A DNA stretch of 64,000 bases from positions 69,759,001 through 69,823,000 of the forward strand of contig NC_091124.1 in the NCBI RefSeq assembly GCF_040183065.1, in the 5' to 3' direction. The notes below the pieces were generated by a model. The model saw only the letters and a program-made list of their open reading frames with translations, made no database searches and had not been told where the DNA came from. Source of the stretch: Periplaneta americana. Lineage: Eukaryota > Arthropoda > Insecta > Blattodea > Blattidae. Within the stretch, counting starts at the first letter, position 1, and every line of letters starts with the position of its first letter. Below are positions 12,499-24,000 of this stretch, in pieces. The position numbers and the translations under genes are program-made.

Positions 12499-13335
12499 TC
12501 AAACAATACTCTCCTTCTCTGACTGCAGGTCACCGTAGCCGTGTCCATGAATTCCCTTCCTCAAGGAAGCATCACTGGTACGCAATCCATTGCCGTTGAA
12601 GAATCCGACAAGCCAACTACGAATAGAACCTCGTGTCAGTGCTGCCTTCTTGCCCCCCTCCGCGACTACAACCATCGAGTCAGATCCTGGAACTTCTTCA
12701 AGTGAACGCCACCGTTTTGCAGGCATGAATTCCGGAAATGCTTCCCGTCGTAATATTGGTAAATTGTTTGCATCATTTCCTAAAAGAGGTGCTCGTACAT
12801 CTTCGGCACTAATGTCTCCTCTCGCAGGGACTACATCACCATTAGAGTAATTGTTGTTTATAAGATGTCTATTACCTGCCGATACTTTCATTCCACTGGA
12901 GCCCACACAGTTTTCCAGAGAACGTGAGCTTCGTTTAGGAAGTTGAATGCTAAGGTAAGGTGACGGATTTATATGCCCATCTGGAAATGGGTCCAGAGAC
13001 CGAGACTCTCGTATTGCTCGATGTCTTGGTGGGGTCAGTCGCTCCGTGGAAGCATGCTCAGCTGCTTCGGCATCCAGAGTTGTACGTGACGCCACTGAGG
13101 TAGGGGTATCGGCTGGTGGGGGGTGAGATGCAGCAAGTCGAAATCGTCCTTGTGTTACCGGACTGGAATTATGGAGAGACGATGTGCTATCTTGTGCCTC
13201 CGTGCCCCCAGTACATCGTGGAACACTAGATTGTCTACGACTGCCTCCACAGATTGATGCTTGTCTAGAATCTGCATTGAGTTTTGGACTTCGTCGAGGT
13301 CGACAAAATAATGGTGGAAGTTCTGTGAGATCAAC
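12499..13335 (-). CDS. Gyc32E: guanylate cyclase exon 15 (278-residue cytoplasmic tail and stop)
   Basis: Terminal coding exon, residues 882-1159. It begins [20 protein letters not shown] and then becomes polar, rich in Ser, Pro and Arg, with no recognisable domain, so it is probably disordered. Three spaced copies of a basic-xx-RSL-acidic motif are visible (Ser codons near 12999, 12921 and 12705). The last four residues, ESIV, fit a class I PDZ ligand. The exon has clearly higher GC than its surroundings, which supports real coding use. A long open frame on the opposite strand over 12590-12850 is a shadow of this GC-rich exon. Confidence 0.9.
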   Translation of the reverse strand, partial: VDLTELPPLFCRPRRSPKLNADSRQASICGGSRRQSSVPRCTGGTEAQDSTSSLHNSSPVTQGRFRLAASHPPPADTPTSVASRTTLDAEAAEHASTERLTPPRHRAIRESRSLDPFPDGHINPSPYLSIQLPKRSSRSLENCVGSSGMKVSAGNRHLINNNYSNGDVVPARGDISAEDVRAPLLGNDANNLPILRREAFPEFMPAKRWRSLEEVPGSDSMVVVAEGGKKAALTRGSIRSWLVGFFNGNGLRTSDASLRKGIHGHGYGDLQSEKESIV

Positions 13336-15610
13336 CTGAAAACAGAATTCAACACTCTGGATCAACAATATATGAAAATAAAATATATTAAGGTATAAAT
13401 AAATATAATAGTACATAATGCAACGAGCCTATAATGATAGTAGCAAGCTCGTTTCATAATTTTCATACGAGTTTCTTAATTACCATTATAGGCGAGTTTC
13501 ATACGACTTTTTATGCTCGACCATATTTCTAACTTGAAATTATTCAGATGTATACATTTTATTTGTATCTGACAAGATCGGAAGTGACCTTGTTCTAGGT
13601 CGTGAATTGTGAGATGTGCGCAGACTCGAAAGTATTGATTTTTTCCGAGGAACAATAATGTCATTGACCTTGTGTAATCCCGTTAAACTTGGTATAACCT
13701 TGATTATTGAATTCGACATTGAAAAACGAGATGGCAAATTGAATTTATTTGAATATTATTTACAATTAACGCTAATTATTATAGTAACAGAACATAACCT
13801 TCTGCGACAGTATTGGATTTTCAGCCTCCGTGACTTTTCGCTAATTCTCTTTCGATTGCATATCCGAGAATAATCGATACTTGCGGTTTTATAACGGTAC
13901 AAAGCTGACTTGTCATTTGCTGAACATCTGTAAGCTGAGTTGTCATTGGCTGAAAACACCTGTACTTTAATGAGTAGGTGTACTTTAATGACATGCATTA
14001 AAGGACTGCTACCAGGTGTATAATTACTACATTTCGGTATGGTCGAGCATAAAATAAATTAAATTACAAGGGATGCATGGAATAATGAGAAGAATAATGA
14101 AAGAAAGAAACAACCTTGAAAAGCTCGTATTTACATGAAAGGTGGCAAGTACAGAGTGAGTCAGCCAGGGCTAGACCGGCATCAGCGGAAAATCATATGC
14201 GTAGTAACTACAGCGCCATTGCTATGATCAGACCTCTTGTTCGCGTACGTTTCGTGTTTAGTTATGTAACCTCGGTGGTTACGTGAACACTCAAAACAAT
14301 CGTTACTGGGACAGTGAAAATCCACACTGTGGCGAGTTGCTGGATATATCTTCAGGAGATGTGAAGCCTACCAGATATTATCACAAGGACGTCATTTTGA
14401 ACATGAATTGTGAATTCGGCAAGCACAACATTACGCAATACTAACCGCAAAAGCGCAGAACGAATCCTCCATATATGGTAGCGTTGTTACATATGAATCA
14501 GCCACCGTGAGTTCAATTAGAAGTCTAGCCCTGGTTGGTTCACCCAGTAGAAATGGACGATTATGAATATTGTTCATTTAAAGGCTGTAGTTTAAGTTGG
14601 TAGGACTGTGATAACTTCAACATGTTTCCCACTCAATGGTGTTTAGTTGTCATAGGCGTGCATTTTGCATTGACAGTCAAAGCATTTTACAAAAACAAGG
14701 ATTTTTATGAAGCTGTGCCACAAGACATTCAGTGTTTATGGTCCGGTTTCGTCAGCTCACACTGTAAAGACACAGCTTGCAAATTTTGAAGCAACAGGTT
14801 CATTACTGAGAATCATTCGCGACAAAGAACAAAATGTTCAAACACCAGAGACTGTCAAGGAATCAGAGCCTTGTTCCTGCAGATGAACAGTGTATATTCC
14901 CATCAAAACGCAATATTTCATTGATTCTTGTATTTTTTACATTTCCACAAGTGACAAATTGTCATCAGCGTGTCGATTTCATCTTGGAACTATTAAAACA
15001 TTCCATGCAATGAAATCAATGTTGCCCAGTGAATTAGTTACAATATACAGTTATTAAAATTGCTTGTTTCTGGGCACATCATTATTTATATAAGAGGATT
15101 GATCAATAAAGATCTAGGCTGATTAAAAGAACAGCACGGAATATACAGCTTTGCTGGTAGCAGTTTGAGGAAATCACATTAGGATAAGCTTATCTATTAA
15201 CTTTCTGTACCTAATTCTGATGCCACGAATACAGAACCTTACAATATATTAACTTTGAACTACGTTATCACAAAATACATCCTCTTCATTCACCTTTAAA
15301 AATACTAAGTCATACTGCCTCGTATATCACGAAATTGTACACAACAGTTACAAACAGAGGGTCACCATGGTGTAAGCACAGTCTACCATATACAGTCACG
15401 AAGCTTGAGTTTTGAGGGTGCTAGAAACAATAGACTGTGATGGTACTATTTTGCATTGCCTGTAATGAGGCGATATTAGCGATCCTAGTGGTGAGCAACT
15501 ACCTAACATTTGCATATTTACTATGTATTGAGCTTCGCGACTGTATATACTAGACTGTGGTGTAAGACTCTATCTCGACACAACACAGGTCAAAAACAAA
15601 AGAAGGGACG

Positions 15611-15662
<52 letters not shown>

Positions 15663-16806
15663 CATAGTCTATATAGGATTAAAATCAGTGGCGTATCCAG
15701 ATACTATCATTGTAAGGAAAGCATTGTCATCAGGTTTTGATTCACATTCTCTATTTTTTTAATAGATCTGTTTTCCCGTAGATCTGTATTTCAGTTAGCT
15801 TTTCGTAGTTTAGAAACCCCTGGAATAGGAAGCGAAAAGTCTCCTCAAATTTTTTGTCAAGGTGGATTCATATGTTCCAACACTTTCCTCCATAATTCAT
15901 GAATATGCCCCTCATGTAAATGCATATTATATGACATAATTATACCGTTTAACAGAATATCTAAAAATCTGTACATACTTCACGTTTCTGAATAGCTTTT
16001 TCAGTAGCTCCAATCAGCCAGAAAGTGTTGACTGCACCCTTGCCCTTCATGTGCACCAGACCTCTTTCTTCTATGACGTAACCTCCTATTTTCTCTAGTG
16101 CATCTTTGCATTGAGGACTAATGTGGATTTTTAAAGGTTCTCCATTGGACTCCATACGACTTGCTGTGTTTACAGTATCACCAAACAAACAATAGCGAGG
16201 CATAGTGAGTCCTACAACGCCTGCTACAACAGGGCCTGTATGGACGCCAATACGAAGCTTCAATACTTCGTGTGGACGATGAGCAATACAATGGTTACGT
16301 ACACCTTCTAATAGATCTAAAGACATCGATGCTATTTCGCCAGCATGCCTATCTCCATTTCTGATAGGCAGTCCTGATACCTGAAAAATGCAGTATTTTA
16401 GCTTTATAAAAAGTTCCTGAATGAACTTAACTAAAATAGCATAAGGAACTTACAAACAACCAAATTTTTTTTACAGAAATGGAAGAGTTACAATCTGAAA
16501 TGATATACCAGTAGACCTACTGAGGAAAATTTGAACTGGAAAATATTTAATATATTTAACTCAGCAAATGTATATACTGAAAAAATAGACAGAAAAGGGA
16601 TTCCATAATTAACTTTAGAGATTATCTCCTGGCCTAGATACCTCATAAATGGTGCCTTCTTGGTACCACTTGTGAGGTTCAGACCTGTCTTCGAACAGAT
16701 GACTAAAAAACGAAAAATACTATTTTTTTATTCTCCTGGTGTATTACATCATCATATAGTTTGGTAATGTTGGTTATCTTTAGGTTTTCAGGTGTACAAA
16801 TTTTTA

Positions 16807-16878
<72 letters not shown>

Positions 16879-17897
16879 CATTATTATTGTTTGTTTCTCA
16901 CAGACTGTCGTTTCATGACTTTTTCAATTACATTGTATAACATTTGTATGTGTTCTTGTATAGCCCCTACATATGAGTTATACTCGTTGAGGTATACTCA
17001 ATAAAAAATAAAAAAAAAAAATAAAATAAAAAAAACCGCACACAATAAGAAGATTATCATTTTCACGAGTCCAAAACATAACCTTTCTCTTAAACTTCTT
17101 GGCATACAGCTTTTGAGTTAAAACTTATTAATGTACTTGAAAAAACATATTTACAGAGAAAACTACATAACTATGATAAAAATTTATACTATATAGACAT
17201 TTTCGCAGTAAGTGCGCAGTTCCTAGGTGAGCGACTTCTACACTTCTATAATGTTGTGTTTTCAGGGAGCATCTTTCAGATAATCGTATAGCAAATATAG
17301 GATATCTGATAGGTTAAAGAAATACCGGCACAGACTTCTTGTAACAGTCATTTTGTTGTCAAAGAACAGGATGTTTTCCGTGTTGGAGATTCACGTCGAT
17401 ATTACATTCTAAAATGAACAGCATATGTGCTTTAGCAGAGTATGGATAAAATTTTGAGATTCCCTTTCTGAAGGAGCAAACCTGGAATGTCTATAAAATA
17501 AAAAAATATCATATATGAAGGTGTGAGAATAATATACTGTAGTTCTAAGCCAGACAAACAAAATTTTACAAGCGAGCGTATTCAAGTTTTAGAGTCCAAT
17601 ATTATTAGGTGCGGCATCATAAATTCTTCGGCGTATACTTAACGTCATTTGTTGAGTATTTTTTATAATATTTTATTAGTAGCTTTCTCATATGTGTAAG
17701 AAATCTACTCACACAAAAAAAAAAAAAAAAAAAAATTTTGTTAAATTGTGATTTTGAATTATCTCATTCTTATCCCTTCATATTATACATATACATATTG
17801 CACACCTGTCTTTCATTCAGAAATTCCTTAGGCCTATAATATATCCATAATTGAGACAGTAGTTAGAATCATGATTTTTATTATGATGTTGATATTA

Positions 17898-17963
<66 letters not shown>

Positions 17964-19169
17964 CTCATAAGTCTTAATTAATACGTATATAGAACAACTT
18001 CTATTACAACAAAAGCAGTCGTGTGATATCAACCTTATGCGAAACAAGCTCGCACTGAAAGACTGTTTATGACCTACACATAATCTAAAAAAAAATACAT
18101 ATTTAGCATACGTCAAAGGCAATAACATACAGAAAAATTCGGTATCTATCTGCAGCTACCTTTTGAGGTCCAGTAATTCATCAAAAGTGTACATATCAAA
18201 GTCACTTTTCCTTAATATAATGCAGACTAATATCAATATTAAAATAGAAGAAAGAGTAATCTAAAAAAATAATAATACATTAAGAAATGTCCAATCAAGC
18301 ACTTTAGAAAAAGACAAGTTGGTATTTCAGCAACCCTTTTAATACAAGACCTATTGGTCAGAGATCAAACCTAGCTGGTACCAATCTAATAATGTTCTTA
18401 GTTAAATTAAATTATCAAGAAAAGTGGTTAAAAATTACAATACTTACCACCATGTAGGCATCACCTATAGTTTCTACTTTGTACACATCATAGCCCTTGA
18501 TGATCCTATCGAAAAGCGTGTATAGATCATTCAAGAAATTCACCACCTGAAATAAGAGACAAAATGTAAAACTTGTGTTTTAAGATTTTAACACACCTCA
18601 ACAAATAATTTAATTATTTATACTTCTTATCAGTTGTACAAGAAATGTAAAATAGTGCACTTGGCTCTTACAAATTATGATGATAAGAAGTATTTCACTA
18701 AAATTATGTGAAGGTTATAGAAAATATTACTTTTGAATCGAGAATTGCTGTAACAATGAAATTTACAGCCAGAATTAAATATTATGTAAAATCAATTAAG
18801 AACAGATCAATAAAGGAATCTATCAACCATATATTTAAAAGATACCATTTGCTTCTAACCTGTAATGGTGTACTTTCAGCTGACATTGCCGTGAAACCGA
18901 CAATATCACTGAAATATATGGTGACTAAATCAAACGACTCGGGTTCTACCCCAATTCCTTTGGTTAATTGTTGCGCAACAGGTCTGAAATAATAAAGAAA
19001 CTATAAGAAGAACACAAACTTTGTTACTGAGTCTGCAATGCTGTTTATTTCAAAATCCAATTAATAAAAATATTAGAAACAGTTCCTACTGTGTGTGTCA
19101 TAATAGATTCTCAAAGCAAAGACTTTCAAGTAACAGCAATACAAACAGGAATATATTGCAATAAATTAT

Positions 19170-19222
<53 letters not shown>

Positions 19223-20991
19223 TATCCCGTCAAGTACTAGTCCCAAAAGAACTGTTACGGCCTGAAAAAGCGATTTTCTTGCCATCTTTGCATAGGTCGA
19301 CCTAAGTGACAGTTTCCCATTTGGACGATACTTCTTTATTGCCTTAGGGATCCTGGATGAAACCATTCTTGAGAAGTGTTCCTTCCAGTTTAACTGATAT
19401 CTAGAGTATAGTCCAATATTGATGACACATTAAGTTCTTGAAGGATATCTTCATTTTTCTTTCGATCCCAGTTAGTGTAGCCAGCTGTTCGGCACATGAA
19501 TCTCATCTCGCGAGCTGTTAGTCTGCTTTCATCTTTTGTCCTTACAGTCCACGCTTTACTCCCATAACATAAGACTGGTCGAGCTATTATTTGATAAAGA
19601 CGAGTACGAGTTGATTTTTGTACTAATGAAGGTTTTAAAACTCTATTAATGATGCCCATTGATTTGTTGAATTTTACAATTTTCTCTGATAAATCCAAAT
19701 TTTCAACAAAAGAAAGTTTATATCCTAAATAATTAAACTCATTAACTCTTTCCAAAAATTGTGTTATTTAAACAAATTTTGCTTGGTATTGGGTATTTAC
19801 CACAAAAGGCCATTATTTTTGTTTTGTTAATGGATATTTCCATTGAATATTTTTGAGCTATTAAATTAAAATTATGTACTGACCATTGCAAATCATCTTC
19901 AGATGTTGTTAATAAACCAAGATCATCTGCAAACGTTATTATATCTGTTAATAGTGATATATCTGTGTTTTGTTTCTCTAAAATCTTTCACAATGGCATT
20001 CACATAAACGTTAAAAAGCAAAGGAGAGAGGCCACAGCCTTGTCTGACTCCTGAGTTTATTTCCGTCCAATGGGTTATTTTTTCTTTTATTTTTACTGCA
20101 ATAAGGTTTGATTTATAAAGGTTATAAATATTATATATGATCTGCCTTGGAATCTGATCCTTTGTCAAAATTTCGAATAACAAACTTCTGTTCACTTTAT
20201 CAAATACCACGAACCTCCACTTGATTTTATATTAACGAATGCGACTGTGTCTAGTACTCACGCTGGCAGCATTCTGTTCAAGAGGTCCTCGGTTTTTTGT
20301 TTCTCTTCAATGAGAAGCCGGGTCCTCTCGCTGACTAGATCCTCCAGGTTGTTGGCATATTTCTCCATCATGTCCATCATCTGGTCCATGATGTTTCTAT
20401 GCCTGCAAAATGCATGCTGATTAATATAATTCTAACTTTTATGTAACTAGATATGATAGCCATTCTCTTTTATAGGTCTAAAAAGCATAGATCTTTACCA
20501 GTTACAGCACAGTGTAACCCTTAACTTATTAAAATTTAAGGTCATATTGATATTCACTATTCATTTATTAGCTGTCAATAGACTTGTATGCAAGTTTCTG
20601 ACATTGTCAGTATCTCAAAGTTACATGAAATCTTAAAATTATAAATCAGTAAATTAAAACTACATATAATACTAAAAATAATTATTACAATGAATTACCA
20701 ATGTTTTTCATAAAAGACGGTCATAAACTTATCTAGTTTTGATGTAATAGTACAATATCTTTATTTCATTGTACTATTACATCAAAACTAGATAAGTTTA
20801 TGACGGTCTTTCATGAAAAAACATTGATAAATCAACACAGCTTATCGGATCCAACATGGGTATTAAATATAATGAATTATACTTAATTTTACAATTTTGT
20901 ACAAACTCCATAATTGGAAATTTTTCAGTTGCATTACTGATTCCTAAATACGTAATGTAGTTAATTTTGAAACTACTAATGCTTTAATCAA

Positions 20992-21023
<32 letters not shown>

Positions 21024-24000
21024 TGTTTGTGTGTATCCAATGCCTACCCACTTCACTTGCGTGATTCGGGTTCCGCATATTGCGGACAGATGGCAGAACT
21101 GTGACCCATTTTCTAGTTGTACACCGCTTCGGCGGGTCACACTGTACATGATGTGTATCTGTGGAGAGTTATGTCATGTACTACGGTGAGTGTATGTGTA
21201 TGTATTCGTGTAAATGTAGTGTATGGAATGAGTGATGATGATGATGATGATGATAAGGGAGAAGGGAAAACCCGGTGCTGGCACATAGCCTACTCCTGTC
21301 GAATAGCACCAAGGGGGCTGCCAGTCCCCATCCGACAGACAAATCACTATCAACAGTGACATATGCCTTCTCTTCATATACACTGTGAAGAGATTTGGGA
21401 TTTAACCCAAGCATATTGGTGCACAATCTAGTGATTAGAAGTTGTGCACCGCCATCTCTCCTAGTCCCGGTGTAGAAATTTTACATGAAAATTTCTGACA
21501 CCGCCAGGAATCAAACCCGGGCCGGCTAGTCTGGAGGCAGACACGCTACCACAGAGCTAACTCAGCGGACGCTTTAATCAATGTACAGTCCAGCAATGAC
21601 TGTAAGGACCGACAAATATATTGTTGTGGTATATTTTTCTTGTTTAGATTATTTTCTCAACTCAAATTATCTCCTTATTCTATTTTCACGAAGAAAATTT
21701 AAAAAAAAATTAAATTATGGTTTATTTAACGACGCTTGCAACTGCAGAGGTTATATCAGCATCGCTAGTGTGCCGGAAGTTTTGTCCTGCAGGTGTTCTT
21801 TTACATGCTAGTAAATCTACTGACATGAGCCTGTCGTATTTAAACACACTTAAATGTCATCGACCTCGGCTGGGTCGAACCCGCAACCTCGAGCATAGAA
21901 GGCCATGATGTAATATTTTAAAACAATACTTGTTCTTCATTCTTTCAATAACTATTAGGTGATAGTTTTAATACTCACATGCCTTCCCTCATCTTCTTAA
22001 GTCGTGAGCGAATTGTTGCAAAATCAGGTCGCATTTCTGGATTCTCTGCCCAACAATCCTTCATGCATCCTATAATGTAATCTGGGTAATCCGGACACTC
22101 CACATCGACGTCTTGCAGTAGTTCTAGATCAGGCCGGAATGGTTCCTGACCAGGTGGAGGTATCCTTTTTACTCGGTTCACAATCTCTGTATCATAATAA
22201 GAAAATAACTTTTTTTTAAATTACTTTATATTTAACTAGAATTTGTTCATAAAAATTGTAAATTCTCTCCGTGATTTCAATTCCTACACACAAAGAGTTA
22301 AAAAAAATTAAAAGAAGAAAGAAATAAGGAAAGAAAGAAAGAAAAATAAAATCGAATCCAAGTATTTTTTCTACAGTAATCTCACTAGAGATTTTGATTT
22401 TATCGATAAATCTGCTCCTCTTCCACTCGCAGATTTATTCCCATAACGCGCCATAAATAAACAATATTGGATTGAAACATTTGTTCAAATATGATTCCAA
22501 TAAATAATTACATGAAACAACATGTTTTTAACGGTCTATTACATATGATTTATTAGTTTAATAAATTTTATGGTGAAATAAATTACAGGGATTAAAATGG
22601 AAACACAAATGAATAAAGCAAGATAAAAACATATTTTTCTTAACTTGTAACATCCATGTACCTTCCGACATGTAAGAAAATCCCAGAAAAGTTCCTAATA
22701 CACCGAGATAAATAGAGTCGGATAAAGTATTTTCTCAGGAAAATTACCTGCATTTTCAAATGGTTATTACGTTCGGCACAAGAACCAAGCTTTGAGGGCT
22801 CAAACTCGCCAAACTCGTTAGTGGGTGATGGACATTTTGAGGTCGACAGAAGCCTTAGAATGAGTGTCTTCGAGAGGGAAACAAGGATGGACTTCTATCT
22901 AGTATATTTACTCCAAATAAAGTAGGCCTAATCCTGTCCCTGAATGAGTGGTCTCTAAGTAAAATTTACAGTTCATTTCTTGCATATAAAAATTAAACTA
23001 TGTTACTCAACATCTTTGTCTACAAATCTATGGACCCAGGTAATATATTCCGACTTATATGTACCCCCATCTCATTCTAGATGAAATACGAATGCTACAA
23101 GCAGGGAGCATCAATGCGTCATTTTTTTACACGGAGGAGATGCACAAAGGCTAGCATTCAACGTCTAGTGAGCTTATTGTGCCTTATTGCACCTATACTA
23201 GAAATTAATTTTGAAGTCTGAACAGTTGCGCTTTTGTAAATATCGTGACTCAGTTGTGTGGTGCCATGTGTTGATTTGTCTGCAAGAATTAAGGTTCCAC
23301 GGAGTCTCACTAGAGTGCCCTTCCACAAAAAGTGTACTATCTATCCGATCTGATGTCACCTGTACCCCAGCACAATATTATATCATGCCACAGTGTTTTG
23401 GGTGAATACATATGGATATTGAAATGTAGAGTGATGGTGGAATTATGGAGGGATTTTTTTTTTCGGAGGAGGGCTCGTAAGCAAGCACCACAGTTTGAGG
23501 TTTATTGCGCAATCCTTATATTGGGATGACTTATGAAGTCTGTAGGACCGCTCTTCAAGCAAGTGATTCACTGCTTGGTGCCATCTTATCGATTCGTCTA
23601 TGGCAATCAGTTCTGACGAAGTCCTCGTGAACAGCAACGCCCCTCCATCTCCTTGTTAATATGCCGCCTCCTCAGATCGATGGCATTTGTTTACAATTCA
23701 CGTGCTTGCATTTTGCTGCATCCTTTGACCCGAAGACTTCGCCATCACAGATTCTGCGACTCACCAAAGCGCCATCTATCCGAAGGAGCTACACTCCGTG
23801 GTCTGCCTGTAGTCCACTCAAGAAGACCCTACGGCTCTCTGAGATTTTTGCAGCTCCCCCAGACAGATGACATCTGTAGGCGAATCCCGGAACCTCACTT
23901 GCTACAATCTCCTGGTCGACCTGTACCTATTAAGATGATACATGAATTGAACCTAATGAAGACGAAATGAGTCCGAGGTCCAACGATGAAATTTACTTAG

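Larger units (their letters stand above)
16381..18447 (-). other. intron 13 of the guanylate cyclase gene
   Basis: Apart from the dispersed repeat and (ATT)n array listed separately, it holds a second (ATT)n array at about 17898-17960 and A-rich runs near 17005 and 17716. Nothing else recognisable. The neighbouring intron 12 (18547-18859) also holds nothing. Confidence 0.65.

Noticed and set aside
12590-12850. Plus-strand gene opposite exon 15
   Set aside because: An open frame created by the GC-rich antisense strand of a well-supported exon; no motifs.
16792-17004. Poly-tyrosine and other homopolymer proteins over ATT, AAT, TATG and TG arrays (16792, 17895, 33797, 44763, 20995)
   Set aside because: Translations of microsatellites on both strands; no independent coding support.
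18448-18546. One-base deletion and frame shift in cyclase exon 13
   Set aside because: A first reading suggested 98 bases; rereading the line boundary gave 99 bases, an intact frame and matching phases. It was my copying error.
23653-23970. 105-codon frame in a GC-richer block of intron 9
   Set aside because: Overlapping open frames on the same strand, no family features, and it runs into SINE sequence.
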